Part shown: positions 7,511 through 17,359 of the stretch, one piece after another | Position numbering within the stretch: position 1 is the stretch's first letter | How the letters are laid out: each line of letters begins with the position of its first letter | Assembly (NCBI GenBank): GCA_017390475.1 | Contig: JAFPBO010000052.1 | Location: 20,689-84,688 of the forward strand | Length of the DNA: 64,000 nt | Direction of reading: 5' to 3' | Source: Loktanella sp. | Lineage (GTDB): Bacteria > Pseudomonadota > Alphaproteobacteria > Rhodobacterales > Rhodobacteraceae | Position numbers and translations under genes: made by a program | Notes under the pieces: generated by a model | Told to the model about the DNA's origin: nothing | The model's input: only the letters and a program-made list of their open reading frames with translations | The model's database searches: none

Positions 7511-10195
7511 CTACCCTAGATTTCCCCTGAATGCTGACAGCCTCAGGCGGATCTGCTTCTCGATCTCCACAATGGCAAAGAACACAATCCCTGTCGCGAG
7601 GATGAGTAACCCATCGATCACCGGGACCGCAGCGGTGCCGAAAATGCGCTGCGCGATGGGCCAGTAAGTGACAAGCAATTGCGCTGACACCGCAATGGAA
7701 ACACAGATCCAGACTGCCTTTGTCCCTTTGATTGCTGACCATTTCAGTGATGTGCCACGAACATTGCGGATCAGGAACAGATAGAAAATCTCCAGCACCA
7801 CGATCATGTTCATCGCCATCGTCTGTGCCAAGGCGTGGTCATGGCCTTTGTCGATTGCGTAAAAGAAGATCCCGAAGATTGCCGCAACGAAAAGCGACGC
7901 GACAAAGATCACCTGCCAGACCAGCGCCCCCGTCAGCAAAGGCGCATGGCGTGGGCGGGGCGGGCGGCGCATGGTGCCGGGCTCTGTCGGCTCAAAAGCC
8001 AAAGCCAGCCCCAGCGTCGTTGCAGTGATCAGGTTGATCCACAGGATCTGCACGGCAGAGATCGGCAGCGCCATTCCGAGCAGCAGGGCAATGATGATCG
8101 TGCCTGCCTCGCCTGCATTGGTGGGCAGGGTCCAGGAAATCACCTTGCGGATGTTGCTGTAGACCGTGCGCCCTTCACGCACAGCAGCGGCGATGGAGGC
8201 GAAATTATCATCGGCCAGTACCAATGCGGCGGCTTCCTTTGCCGCCTCTGATCCGCGCAGGCCCATGGCAATACCGACATCGGCCCGTTTCAGCGCGGGC
8301 GTGTCGTTCACGCCGTCGCCGGTCATGGCGACGGTCAGCCCCTCGGCCTGCAAAGCCGTGACCAGGCGCAGTTTATGCGCGGGCGAGGTGCGGGCAAAGA
8401 TGTTGGTTTCCATTGCCGCAGTGGTCAGCGTGGCATCGTCGAGATCATCAAGATCAGCACCCGTCAACACTGAGCCGGGGTTTTTCAGCCCGATCTGCCG
8501 TCCGATAGCGGCGGCAGTGCCGGCATGGTCGCCTGTGATCATCTTGACCGCAATGCCCGCAGCATGACAATCGGCCACGGCTTCAATTGCTTCGGCGCGC
8601 GGGGGATCGATCAGGCCAACAAGGCAGATCAAGGTCAATTGTCCGTCCAGATCGCCTTTGGTCAACCTGTCCTGTGGGGCCTCGCGCAGGGCCAGCGCCA
8701 GCACGCGCTGACCTTGGTTGACGATCTGTTCGACTTCCTCAGTCCAGAACGCAGGCACCAAGGGTTCGGGTCCATCCGCGCCAGCTTGATGGCTGCACAT
8801 CGCCAGCACGCGTTCAGGCGCGCCTTTGATAAGGACAAGGCGCTCGTTTTCCGGCCCCGTGACCAGCACCGCCATGTAGCGATGGACAGCGTCAAACGGG
8901 ATGTCATCCTTTCGTGTCCAGTCGTCAGAAATAGTGCCGGTCTTGGCGGCAAAGGCCAGTAAGGCACCCTCCATCGGGTCGCCTGCGACCTGCCATTCAT
9001 CTTCCTTTTGCGACAGATCCGCGTCATTGCAGAGCAGCGCCACCAGACCAGCCTCATGCAGCAACCCCTCATCGGGGGCAGGGGTGATGTCACCCAAAGG
9101 GGCATAACCGTTGCCTGCCACAGTGAAACGTTCATCGGCGGTCACGACACTGGCGACCATCATTTCATTGCGCGTCAGTGTGCCGGTCTTGTCGGTGCAG
9201 ATGACGGATACCGCCCCGATCGTCTCGATCGCCGGTAAGCGGCGCACGATAGCATTGCGCCGCGCCATGGCCTGCACACCGACCGACAGGGTGATGGTCA
9301 TGACAGCGGGCAGACCTTCGGGAATGGCGGCGACGGCAAGCCCGACGACAATCATGAAAAGATCGGCAAAGGCCATTTGCGCGACGAAATAACCAAAGGC
9401 CAGCAGGGACGCCGAAACCAGCAGGATGACCAGCGTCAGCCATTTTGCGAAACGGTCCATCTGCGTGACCAGAGGTGTCGTCAGAGTCTCGACATTTCCC
9501 AGCATCCCACTGATCTGGCCAATTTCGGTCGCAGCCCCAGTGCTGGTCACGACACCCCGCCCGGTCCCTGCAGCAACGAGCGTGCCGCTGAAAGCAACAC
9601 CCGTCCGATCACCCAATGGCGCGATGACAGGCACCGCGTCGGTGGATTTTTCGACCGCGATGGATTCTCCGGTCAAAATAGCCTCCTGCACTTGCAGGCC
9701 CCTGACCTCGATCAGGCGCAGGTCTGCGGGCACTTTGTCGCCCGGCTCCAAAAGGACCAGATCGCCCGGCACTATATCTGCCGCATCGACATCCATGCGC
9801 CTGCCGTCGCGCAGGACCGAGGCATGCGGTGCCAGCATCGACCTAATCGCCGCCATCGCCGTTTCGGCGCGGCCTTCCTGCACGAAGCCGATAATGGCGT
9901 TCACCAGAACGACGGCAAGGATCACGCCGGTATCAATCCAATGACCAAGTGCTGCCGTGACAATGGCCGCAGCAATCAGCACATAGATCAGCACATTGTG
10001 GAAATGCCCAAAGAACCGCAGCACTGCAGATTTGCGTGGTCCTTCTGGCAACATGTTGGGGCCATGCGCGTCAAGCCGTTCTGCCGCCTCGGTCACGGAC
10101 AAACCGTTTGACGTGGTCGAGAGCGCAGACAGTACGTCATCAATCTCTGCCGCATGCGGGTGCTGCGTTTCAGACAGGGCAACATGTCTATTCAT
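7511..10195 (-). CDS. P-type cation-transporting ATPase (P2A / CtpF-like)
   Basis: An 894-residue inner-membrane P-type ATPase with the SERCA/PacL-like architecture. It has an N-terminal cation-ATPase domain, TM1-2 near 65-105, an actuator with the TGES motif in LTGESIAVEKS, TM4 with VAAIPEGLP, the phosphorylation motif CTDKTGTLTRNE (Asp near residue 335), and a hinge MTGDGVNDTPALKRADVGIA. The TM6 segment reads NLITATTLGLALAFEP, lacking the Asp of SERCA TM6, as in CtpF-type bacterial pumps. The ion (Ca2+, Na+ or another) therefore cannot be told. The ATG at 10195 has AAGGAAG upstream. It is divergent from the arginine deiminase operon, 144 bp apart. Confidence 0.85.
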   Translation of the reverse strand: MNRHVALSETQHPHAAEIDDVLSALSTTSNGLSVTEAAERLDAHGPNMLPEGPRKSAVLRFFGHFHNVLIYVLIAAAIVTAALGHWIDTGVILAVVLVNAIIGFVQEGRAETAMAAIRSMLAPHASVLRDGRRMDVDAADIVPGDLVLLEPGDKVPADLRLIEVRGLQVQEAILTGESIAVEKSTDAVPVIAPLGDRTGVAFSGTLVAAGTGRGVVTSTGAATEIGQISGMLGNVETLTTPLVTQMDRFAKWLTLVILLVSASLLAFGYFVAQMAFADLFMIVVGLAVAAIPEGLPAVMTITLSVGVQAMARRNAIVRRLPAIETIGAVSVICTDKTGTLTRNEMMVASVVTADERFTVAGNGYAPLGDITPAPDEGLLHEAGLVALLCNDADLSQKEDEWQVAGDPMEGALLAFAAKTGTISDDWTRKDDIPFDAVHRYMAVLVTGPENERLVLIKGAPERVLAMCSHQAGADGPEPLVPAFWTEEVEQIVNQGQRVLALALREAPQDRLTKGDLDGQLTLICLVGLIDPPRAEAIEAVADCHAAGIAVKMITGDHAGTAAAIGRQIGLKNPGSVLTGADLDDLDDATLTTAAMETNIFARTSPAHKLRLVTALQAEGLTVAMTGDGVNDTPALKRADVGIAMGLRGSEAAKEAAALVLADDNFASIAAAVREGRTVYSNIRKVISWTLPTNAGEAGTIIIALLLGMALPISAVQILWINLITATTLGLALAFEPTEPGTMRRPPRPRHAPLLTGALVWQVIFVASLFVAAIFGIFFYAIDKGHDHALAQTMAMNMIVVLEIFYLFLIRNVRGTSLKWSAIKGTKAVWICVSIAVSAQLLVTYWPIAQRIFGTAAVPVIDGLLILATGIVFFAIVEIEKQIRLRLSAFRGNLG

Positions 10196-10339
10196 AGCAT
10201 TCTTCCTTTCAGACCCGCGGAGCGACCATCAAGACAACGTTTACCCCTCAGGATGTTTCTATGTCCTAATCTACGTCAGCCCGGCCCATTCTCTGCCTTG
10301 GTAGTGTCGCTTGAACATGTCACGTTCAGGAGCCGACTA

Positions 10340-11773
10340 ATGCCAACCACCAAAAAACGCGGGTTCCGTTTCCCTTCGGCCTTCACGATCCTGTTTGCAT
10401 TGATTGTGCTTGTCGCGGCTTTGACCTGGATCATCCCCGCCGGACAATATGAACGTGTCGCATCAGAGGCTTTGGGCACCGATGTTCCGGTTGCGGGCAG
10501 CTATGCGCGCAGCGATGCCAATCCGCAGGGCTTTTTCGATGTGATCCTTGCCCCCATCGCGGGCTTTTATGATCCGCTAGAATATACCGCCCGCGCCATT
10601 GATGTGTCGTTGTTCGTGTTGATCATCGGTGGGTTCATCGGCGTGGTGACCGCATCTGGTGCGATTGATGCAGGCATTGCGCGTGCCATGCTGCGCCTCA
10701 AAGGGCGCGAAAACTGGATGATCCCGATCCTGATGGCGCTTTTTGCACTGGGTGGCACGACCTATGGCATGGCCGAGGAAACGCTCGCCTTCTACGTCTT
10801 GCTGATCCCGGTGATGATCGCCGCGAAATATGACGCAGTCACAGCCGTGGCCGTGATCCTGCTGGGTGCGGGCGTGGGCGTCTTGGGGTCCACGGTGAAT
10901 GCGTTTTCAACCGTCATCGCGTCCGATGCGGCGGGCGTCAGTTTCGCCGATGGGTTGCTGTTGCGGCTGATCATTCTGGTGCTGGGCTGGCTGGTTACGG
11001 TGGCCTTCGTGATGCGTTATGCCGCCAAGGTCCGCGCTGATCCGTCAAAATCGCTGGTCTTTGACAAGAAATCCAGCAACGAGGCGCATTTTCTGGCCGA
11101 AACCCAGACCGAGGCTTCACCTTTCACCGGGTTGCACAAGATCGTTCTGATCCTTTTCGCGCTGACCTTTGCGGTCATGATCTGGGGCGTTGCTATCGGC
11201 GGCTGGTGGATGGCGGAAATGAGCGGGCTGTTCCTTGCCGCCGCCATTCTGATCGGCATCATCGCCCGGCTGGTCGAGGGTAAACTGGTCGAAAGTTTCG
11301 TGAATGGTGCGCGCGATCTGCTGGGCGTGGCGCTGATCATCGGGCTGGCGCGTGGCATTGTGGTGATCATGGATGCCGGGCTGATCACCGACACGATCCT
11401 GCATGCGGCAGAAAACAGCGTGACGGGTCTGTCGCAGACGGCCTTCATCATCGTGATCTACTGGATCGAGGTCGGGCTGTCGTTCTTTGTGCCCTCCACC
11501 TCTGGTCTGGCTGTTCTGTCGATGCCCATTCTGGCCCCGCTGGCCGACTTCGCGGGCGTCCAGCGTGAACTGGTCGTCACCGCCTTTGTCACCGCCAGCG
11601 GCATGGTCAATCTGATCACCCCCACATCTGCCGTCGTCATGGGCGGCTTGGCCATTGGCCGTGTCCCTTATGAGCGCTGGCTACGCTTTGTCTGGCCACT
11701 TCTCGTGGTTCTGACTCTTATCGTCATGGCAGCCCTTGCCCTGGCCACCTTGTTAGGAGGCACACCAATATGA
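10340..11773 (+). CDS. YfcC-family transporter, probable arginine/ornithine exchanger of the ADI operon
   Basis: A 477-residue, about 12-TM protein of the YfcC/ArcD-like group. It opens with [15 protein letters not shown], and the family motif [18 protein letters not shown] lies near residues 135-152. It ends with a conserved [17 protein letters not shown] and [15 protein letters not shown]. Within an arginine deiminase operon, such proteins are taken to import arginine and export ornithine. This inference comes from context, since YfcC family substrates vary. The frame is open from 10154, but the ATG at 10340 with GGAG nine bases upstream fits the family N-terminus. The stop overlaps arcA by four bases (ATGA). 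Confidence 0.8.
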   Translation: MPTTKKRGFRFPSAFTILFALIVLVAALTWIIPAGQYERVASEALGTDVPVAGSYARSDANPQGFFDVILAPIAGFYDPLEYTARAIDVSLFVLIIGGFIGVVTASGAIDAGIARAMLRLKGRENWMIPILMALFALGGTTYGMAEETLAFYVLLIPVMIAAKYDAVTAVAVILLGAGVGVLGSTVNAFSTVIASDAAGVSFADGLLLRLIILVLGWLVTVAFVMRYAAKVRADPSKSLVFDKKSSNEAHFLAETQTEASPFTGLHKIVLILFALTFAVMIWGVAIGGWWMAEMSGLFLAAAILIGIIARLVEGKLVESFVNGARDLLGVALIIGLARGIVVIMDAGLITDTILHAAENSVTGLSQTAFIIVIYWIEVGLSFFVPSTSGLAVLSMPILAPLADFAGVQRELVVTAFVTASGMVNLITPTSAVVMGGLAIGRVPYERWLRFVWPLLVVLTLIVMAALALATLLGGTPI

Positions 11774-12993
11774 CCCTCACCTATGGCGTTCATTCCGAAG
11801 CGGGGCAGCTGCGCCGTGTAATGCTGCACCGGCCCGGACCGGAAATGGCGCGGTTGACCCCCGCCAATGCCGAAAGCCTGCTGTTTGACGATGTGCTTTG
11901 GGTCAAACAGGCGCGTGCCGACCACATGGCCTTTGTCGATATCCTGCGTGAACGCGGTGTCGGCGTCGTCCTGCTGCGTGAAATGCTGCAAGAGGTCATG
12001 GTGATCCCCGAGGCTCGCCGCTGGCTGCTGGATGCCCGGATCAACGACAATGCCGTGGGCGTCGGCCTTGCCGCTGACCTGCACGCCTGCCTGATGGAAA
12101 TGCCAGCCGAGGCGTTGACCCATATCCTGATCGGCGGGATGAGCCGGGCCGAACTGCCGATCCCGATGGCAGGCGTCGTCGCCCCGATGCTCCGGGACGA
12201 GGATTTCCTGCTCGCGCCCATGCCCAACCAGATATTCACGCGCGATTCTTCCTGCTGGATCTATGGCGGCGTGACGCTGAACCCGATGTTCTGGCCGGCA
12301 CGGCGTCTTGAGACGCTGAACCTTGCCGCGATTTACCGGTTTCACCCGGATTTCGCGCAGGCGGATTTCCCGATCTGGTATGGCGATCCGTTGGTCGATC
12401 ACGGCCTTGCGACCTTGGAAGGCGGCGATGTGATGCCTGTCGGCAACGGCGTCGTCCTTGTCGGTATGGGCGAGCGCACGACGCCGCAGGCGGTCGGTCA
12501 ACTGGCGCGCGCACTTTTTGCCAAGGGCGGGGCCACGCGGGTCATTGCCTGCCAGTTCCCACGCGCGCGGTCGTCGATGCATCTGGATACCGTCTTCACC
12601 TTTTGCGACCGCGATCTGGTCACCGTCTTTGCCGAGGTGACAGACGCCATCGTCACCTATTCCCTGCGCCCCGATGACAAAGGCGGGGTCGCCGTGACGT
12701 CCGAGAAATCTCCGTTCCTGGATGTTGTGGCCGAGTCGATGGGGATCAAGAAACTGCGCACCGTTGCGACCGGCGGCAACGCCTATCAGAGCCAGCGTGA
12801 ACAATGGGATGACGCGAACAACCTTCTGTGCATCAGCCCGGGCGTGGTGGTTGGGTATGAGCGCAATGAACATTCCAACACCCTGCTGCGCAAGGCGGGG
12901 GTCGAGGTCATCACCATTTCCGGCGCAGAACTCGGGCGCGGGCGTGGCGGATCGCATTGCATGACCTGCCCACTGATCCGCGACCCCATTTAA
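11770..12993 (+). CDS. arcA: Arginine deiminase
   Basis: A 407-residue cytoplasmic enzyme that hydrolyses L-arginine to citrulline and ammonia, the first step of the ADI pathway. Visible family motifs are [13 protein letters not shown] near 17-29, [12 protein letters not shown] near 156-167, [22 protein letters not shown], and the C-terminal nucleophile motif [15 protein letters not shown] with the catalytic Cys near 397. The length matches known ArcA. Translation is coupled to the exchanger gene (ATGA), and arcB follows after 13 bp. Confidence 0.95.
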   Translation: MTLTYGVHSEAGQLRRVMLHRPGPEMARLTPANAESLLFDDVLWVKQARADHMAFVDILRERGVGVVLLREMLQEVMVIPEARRWLLDARINDNAVGVGLAADLHACLMEMPAEALTHILIGGMSRAELPIPMAGVVAPMLRDEDFLLAPMPNQIFTRDSSCWIYGGVTLNPMFWPARRLETLNLAAIYRFHPDFAQADFPIWYGDPLVDHGLATLEGGDVMPVGNGVVLVGMGERTTPQAVGQLARALFAKGGATRVIACQFPRARSSMHLDTVFTFCDRDLVTVFAEVTDAIVTYSLRPDDKGGVAVTSEKSPFLDVVAESMGIKKLRTVATGGNAYQSQREQWDDANNLLCISPGVVVGYERNEHSNTLLRKAGVEVITISGAELGRGRGGSHCMTCPLIRDPI

Positions 12994-13006
12994 AAGGATT
13001 ATTCCC

Positions 13007-14008
13007 ATGCCTCAGAACCTCCATGGTCGCAGTTTTCTCAAACTGCTGGATTTCACCGCCGATGAATTGCGCTTTCTGCTGCGCCTTGCCGCCAGCCTGA
13101 AAGAGGCGAAATCCACCGGGACCGAAAAACGCCTGCTTGAGGGTAAGAATATCGCCCTGATCTTTGAAAAAGACAGCACCCGCACCCGGAGCGCGTTTGA
13201 GGTCGCGGCCTTTGACCAAGGCGCGCATGTCACCTATCTGGGCCCATCGGGCAGCCATATCGGCACCAAGGAAACCATGAAAGACACCGCCCGCGTGCTG
13301 GGCCGGTTCTATGACGCCATCGAATATCGCGGTTTCGGCCAGACCGAGGCAGAGGTGCTGGCGCGTTTCGCCGGTGTGCCAGTCTATAACGGGCTGACGG
13401 ATGAATTTCATCCCACCCAAATCCTAGCAGATCTGATGACGATGCGGGAATATACGCATAAGCATCTGTCGGATATTTCGTTCTGTTTTGTCGGCGATAC
13501 CGGCAGCAATATGGGGTCATCGCTGATGGTCGGTGCGGCGCTGATCGGCATGGATATAAGGCTCTGCGGCCCGCAGAGCCTCTGGCCGGATCAGGACTTG
13601 GTCGATCAATGCCACAAACTGGCCGAGGTCAGTGGCGCGCGGATCACCCGCACCGAAAAACTCGCCGAAGGGGTGCAGGACTGCGATTACATCTATACCG
13701 ATGTCTGGGTCTCGATGGGTGAACCAGAGGAAGTCTGGGCCGACCGCATCGCGCTATTGTCACCCTATACGGTGACCCAGGATGTGATGGACCTGACGGG
13801 CAACCCGCATACAAAGTTCCTGCATTGCCTGCCTGCTTTCCATAACCGCGACACCAAGACGGGCGAGGCGACCTTTCAGACCTACGGCATCGATTGCATG
13901 GAAGTCACGGATGAGGTGTTTGAATCCCCAGCCTCCGTCGTCTTCGATCAGGCGGAGAACCGGCTGCATTCTATCAAGGCGGTGCTTGTCGCCACGATAG
14001 GGGCGTAA
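13007..14008 (+). CDS. arcB: Ornithine carbamoyltransferase (catabolic)
   Basis: 333 residues. The carbamoyl-phosphate motif STRTR lies at 57-61, HPTQILADL follows in the middle, and the ornithine-loop motif [10 protein letters not shown] lies near 272-281. In the ADI pathway it phosphorolyses citrulline to ornithine and carbamoyl phosphate. The catabolic role is inferred from position between arcA and arcC; the protein fold is shared with ArgF. The start ATG has AAAAGGA upstream. One base separates its stop from arcC. Confidence 0.93.
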   Translation: MPQNLHGRSFLKLLDFTADELRFLLRLAASLKEAKSTGTEKRLLEGKNIALIFEKDSTRTRSAFEVAAFDQGAHVTYLGPSGSHIGTKETMKDTARVLGRFYDAIEYRGFGQTEAEVLARFAGVPVYNGLTDEFHPTQILADLMTMREYTHKHLSDISFCFVGDTGSNMGSSLMVGAALIGMDIRLCGPQSLWPDQDLVDQCHKLAEVSGARITRTEKLAEGVQDCDYIYTDVWVSMGEPEEVWADRIALLSPYTVTQDVMDLTGNPHTKFLHCLPAFHNRDTKTGEATFQTYGIDCMEVTDEVFESPASVVFDQAENRLHSIKAVLVATIGA

Positions 14009-14009
14009 G

Positions 14010-15008
14010 ATGCGGATCGTGATCGCCTTGGGCGGCAATGCCCTGCTGAAACGGGGTGAGCCGATGACGGCCGCGGCGCAGCACACCAATGTGCGCATTG
14101 CTGCTGCGGCCCTCGCGGATCTCGCACAGGATCACCAGATCATCGTGGCCCACGGCAATGGCCCGCAGGTCGGGCTGATGGCGCTGCGATCAGCCGCCTA
14201 TGCGCCGGATAATCCCTGGCCTTTGGATATTCTGGGTGCCGAAACCGAAGGCATGATCGGCTATCTTATCGAACAGGAGTTGATGAACGCCCTGCCCAAA
14301 GGCACCGACTGCGCCACCTTGCTGACCCGGGTCGAGGTGGACCCGGATGACCCTGCCTTTGACCGCCCCACCAAACCCATCGGCCCGGTCTATACGGCGG
14401 CAGAGGCGGAGCTTGCCCGCAGCAAAAACTGCTGGTCGATGGTTGAGGAAGCCAAAGGCGCTTTGCGCCGCGTCGTACCATCGCCCTTGCCCATCGCGAT
14501 CCTCGGCATCGCCCCGATCCGCCTGCTGGTCGAGGCGGGGGTCTGCGTGATCTGCGCCGGTGGCGGTGGCATCCCGGTCGTGCGCGGGCTGGATGGCCAG
14601 ATGGAGGGGGTCGAAGCGGTGATCGACAAAGATCGCACATCGGCCCTGCTGGCACAGGCGCTGGACGCGGATATCCTGCTGATGCTGACTGATGTCGCCG
14701 CCGTTTTCCGCGACTGGGGCGGGCCGGATCAGGCCGCTATCGGCTGTGTCACGCCGGATGAATTGGACGAGATGTCATTCGCCGAAGGCTCGATGGGGCC
14801 TAAAATCACATCAGCCTGCGATTTCGTGCGCGCAGGTGGTGCTATGGCGGGTATCGGGCGCTTGCAGGATGCGCGCAAGATCGTCGAAGGGCTGGCTGGC
14901 ACGCAGGTGCGGATGGAACCGTTGGGCGTCGAAAATCAGATGCCTGACGGCAAAAATATCGACCATATCCCAAAAGACCAACCTGCATCAGTGCAGAGCA
15001 GCGCGTAA
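14010..15008 (+). CDS. arcC: Carbamate kinase
   Basis: A 332-residue amino-acid-kinase-family enzyme that converts carbamoyl phosphate plus ADP to ATP, carbon dioxide and ammonia, the energy-yielding step of the ADI pathway. Motifs are VIALGGNALLKRGEPMT at the N-terminus, VAHGNGPQVGLM near 46-57, CAGGGGIPVV near 185-194 and FAEGSMGPKI near 256-265. It lies one base after arcB, so the operon is exchanger-arcA-arcB-arcC. Confidence 0.94.
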   Translation: MRIVIALGGNALLKRGEPMTAAAQHTNVRIAAAALADLAQDHQIIVAHGNGPQVGLMALRSAAYAPDNPWPLDILGAETEGMIGYLIEQELMNALPKGTDCATLLTRVEVDPDDPAFDRPTKPIGPVYTAAEAELARSKNCWSMVEEAKGALRRVVPSPLPIAILGIAPIRLLVEAGVCVICAGGGGIPVVRGLDGQMEGVEAVIDKDRTSALLAQALDADILLMLTDVAAVFRDWGGPDQAAIGCVTPDELDEMSFAEGSMGPKITSACDFVRAGGAMAGIGRLQDARKIVEGLAGTQVRMEPLGVENQMPDGKNIDHIPKDQPASVQSSA

Positions 15009-15162
15009 ACCGTCATCGTGAACCATGTCCTGCGTTTCCCTCCCTCTCCCAAAGGGCAGGCATTGATCGACCCGCTTCACCCGATGTGTCCTGTTCCATT
15101 CAGCGCATCGGGTGGGCGCACCCAACGCCAGGTCGCATATTTGCGCAGAAAAGGATTACCCG

Positions 15163-15936
15163 ATGACCCATTCCATGACCGGCAAGATTGCCCTGATCAC
15201 CGGGGCGGCAGGTGCCATCGGCCTTGCCACCGCGAAATTGCTGGCATCCCAAGGTGCGACAATCGCCGCGACTGACATGGTGGGCGCTGACTTCGGCCCG
15301 CTGCGCGCCGCGATCCCGGATGCCGACCGCTTGCTGGTGATCGAGGCGGATGTGACCGATGAAGCCGCCTTTGGCGCTGCGGTCAAAGCGACGGTCGAAA
15401 AGTTCGGCACCATTGACATTTTCTTCAATAACGCCGGCATCGAAGGCCCGGTCGCCCCGATCCCCGATTTTCCCACTGATGGGTTCCGCAAGGTGCTGGA
15501 TGTGAATGTCACTGGCATCTTTCTTGGGCTGAAACTGGTCATCCCTGTCATGGCCAAGGCAGGGCGCGGCAGTATCATCAATTCGTCCAGCGTTGCCGGA
15601 TTGACCGGCTCGGCGGGGCTTTGCGCCTATATCGCCAGCAAACATGCGGTGCTGGGCCTGACACGGGCGGCTGCGGTCGAATGGGGTGCGAAAGGCATCC
15701 GCGTCAATTGCATCAACCCAGGTCCCATCGAAAGCCGGATGATGTCCTCCATCGAGGAAGGTGCCAGCCCTGGTGCCGGTGCCGCCGTCCATGACGGATA
15801 TGCCGCAACAATCCCGATGCAGCGTTACGGCACGCCCGAAGAGGTGGCAGGTGTCGTCGTTTTCCTCGCCTCTGACGCTGCTGGTTATGTCAATGGCGCG
15901 GCATATACGATTGACGGTGGCATGACTGCCGCCTGA
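15163..15936 (+). CDS. SDR-family oxidoreductase
   Basis: A 257-residue classical short-chain dehydrogenase. The cofactor motif TGAAGAIG is at 13-20, an Asp after beta-2 (ATDMVG) favours NAD over NADP, NNAG lies near 89-92, the catalytic Ser is in INSSSVAG, and YIASK lies near 156-160. The substrate is unknown. The frame opens at 15112, but the ATG at 15163 has AAGGA eight bases upstream and matches the family start. It lies 154 bp after arcC on the same strand and may be read with the ADI operon. Its stop abuts the stop of the convergent regulator in the hexamer TGATCA. Confidence 0.85.
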   Translation: MTHSMTGKIALITGAAGAIGLATAKLLASQGATIAATDMVGADFGPLRAAIPDADRLLVIEADVTDEAAFGAAVKATVEKFGTIDIFFNNAGIEGPVAPIPDFPTDGFRKVLDVNVTGIFLGLKLVIPVMAKAGRGSIINSSSVAGLTGSAGLCAYIASKHAVLGLTRAAAVEWGAKGIRVNCINPGPIESRMMSSIEEGASPGAGAAVHDGYAATIPMQRYGTPEEVAGVVVFLASDAAGYVNGAAYTIDGGMTAA

Positions 15937-16668
15937 TCAGCGCAGCAGCGGGCCGTCGTGATCCAGATAGGTTTTGTCGAAATCCGCCAGCAATACGAGG
16001 CCGTCAAGATCGTGGATCGTGACCTGCCCGTGCTGAAAGGTCAGCAAATCATCCTCGCGCAATTCGCGCAGAACGCGGTTCACATGGACCGCGCTGAGCC
16101 CCATCGCATCGGCAAGCAGATATTGGGTTAGCGGGCAGGCAAAACCAGTCGCCGATCCAAGCCCTACCAGTTTCAGTCTGGCACCCAGTTCCAGCAGAAA
16201 ATGGGCCATACGTTCCTTGGCATCGCGCCGCCCGATCCCGACCAGATGCTCGACCACCATCGCCTCATCCCGCGACGCGGCCCAAAGGACGGCGGTGGCA
16301 AGACGCGGCATTGTGCTGAAGGTTTCAAACAGATCCTTGGCGGGAACCTCTGACGCCTCGACCTGTGTGATCGGCTCGATATTGTGGTCGGCGGTGCGGA
16401 AGAGGACCGACCGCAGGCCGAGAAAATCACCGGGAATCTGAAAATCGACAATCTGCCGCGAACCGCTTGTCTGGATTTTGTACGAACAGACCCAGCCTGA
16501 CGCCAGAATATAGGCAGATTGCGCACTCTGGCCCTGATGCACGATATCGCGCCCGGCAGGAAAGACCTTGCGACGGCCATAGAGCCTGTCCAGCGCGGAC
16601 AATTCTGTGTCCGACAACGCCACAAAGGCCCCGAGTTTGCGTGCGAATGGGCTTTGAACGGCTAGCAC
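15937..16668 (-). CDS. Crp/Fnr-family transcriptional regulator
   Basis: 243 residues with an N-terminal cyclic-nucleotide-type beta-roll (about 20-135) and a C-terminal winged helix with YLLADAMGLSAVHVNRVLREL as recognition region (about 175-195). The N-terminus lacks the Cys cluster of FNR, so direct oxygen sensing through an Fe-S cluster is not expected. Its place beside the arginine deiminase operon suggests it could control arc genes, but no convincing FNR-type box was found there. The start is GTG at 16668 with GGAG nine bases upstream. Confidence 0.85.
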   Translation of the reverse strand: MLAVQSPFARKLGAFVALSDTELSALDRLYGRRKVFPAGRDIVHQGQSAQSAYILASGWVCSYKIQTSGSRQIVDFQIPGDFLGLRSVLFRTADHNIEPITQVEASEVPAKDLFETFSTMPRLATAVLWAASRDEAMVVEHLVGIGRRDAKERMAHFLLELGARLKLVGLGSATGFACPLTQYLLADAMGLSAVHVNRVLRELREDDLLTFQHGQVTIHDLDGLVLLADFDKTYLDHDGPLLR

Positions 16669-16866
16669 TATGGGTGCTCCTGTTTTGGGTGAATTTGGGG
16701 CGCGGGATTCAACCTAACAATCCTGCGCGGCAAGTTACGTTCCCAAAAAGAGCGAAACCGCTGATCTGCCTCAGTGCGGCAGAATGCAAAGCTGCGATGG
16801 TCTAACGAAAGCCGGTAGGTCAAACACTCCGGCTGCCTTCTCATCCATCCGCGAAAGGTCTGTCCC

Positions 16867-17103
16867 ATGCCTGACATCCCCGACACTGCTGGAACCGCAG
16901 CGCTCGCGATCTGTGAATCTTTGCTGTTGGCAATGAATGACCGCAACATCCTGCCGGAACATGAAATTGTCGGCATCCTGCGTGATGCAGCGGCGGCCCA
17001 TGCGCATGATCCGGGTGATGACGGCAAGGGAGATCTGCACAAGGCTGTCGCCGAGCTTATCAACGGCATCCTTGCTGGAGGAAACTCCGTCCGCCGCAAG
17101 TAA
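16867..17103 (+). CDS. Small conserved-looking protein of unknown function
   Basis: A 78-residue, mostly helical, acidic protein (MPDIPDTAGTAALAI then ESLLLAMNDRN and a later DLHKAVAELINGIL). No signal peptide or TM segment. I do not recognise the family; similar small proteins accompany stress genes in Rhodobacterales. The coding frame is clean and the start ATG lies 10 bases after GCGAAAGG. It is divergent from the Crp/Fnr gene by 198 bp and could be its target. Confidence 0.55.
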   Translation: MPDIPDTAGTAALAICESLLLAMNDRNILPEHEIVGILRDAAAAHAHDPGDDGKGDLHKAVAELINGILAGGNSVRRK

Positions 17104-17173
17104 CATCAGACAAAGCGCATTGTTCGGAACACTCTGACCTGTTCGTCAGTTTACACATAAAGGAGATATCATC

Positions 17174-17359
17174 ATGAACTGGGATCAGATCGAAGACAAT
17201 TGGCAGGCCATGACGCGCCGGATCCGGCCAGAGCGGCCCGAAACGACGACACCACAGCTAGCTGCTATCCCGACTGCCGTCGATATGGGCGAAACCGCCG
17301 TTGATTGGCCCGAGTCGACGGAAATCTCGCCCGTATCCGCCGCGCGCATGATTGCGTAG
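17174..17359 (+). CDS. Very small protein with CsbD-like N-terminus
   Basis: 61 residues. The first 17 or so (MNWDQIEDNWQAMTRRI) match the start of CsbD-type stress proteins (MNWDxIExNWKQ), but the rest is Pro/Thr-rich and does not follow CsbD. The ATG has a strong AAAGGAG eight to nine bases upstream. Its last eight bases overlap the proposed TTG start of the glucan synthase gene, so it may be a leader that couples translation of that giant gene. It could also be a degenerate CsbD gene. Confidence 0.45.
   Translation: MNWDQIEDNWQAMTRRIRPERPETTTPQLAAIPTAVDMGETAVDWPESTEISPVSAARMIA

Noticed and set aside
9377-10111. A 244-codon frame opposite the P-type ATPase
   Set aside because: It is a G+C-driven shadow frame, rich in Gln, Arg and His, opposite a well-conserved gene.
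10300-10340. Possible FNR box (TTGAACATGTCACG) before the arginine deiminase operon
   Set aside because: Only one half resembles TTGAT; the second half does not match ATCAA, and the spacing relative to a promoter cannot be set.
11668-13008. A 446-codon frame opposite arcA
   Set aside because: ArcA on the other strand has all catalytic motifs; the antisense frame has shadow composition only.
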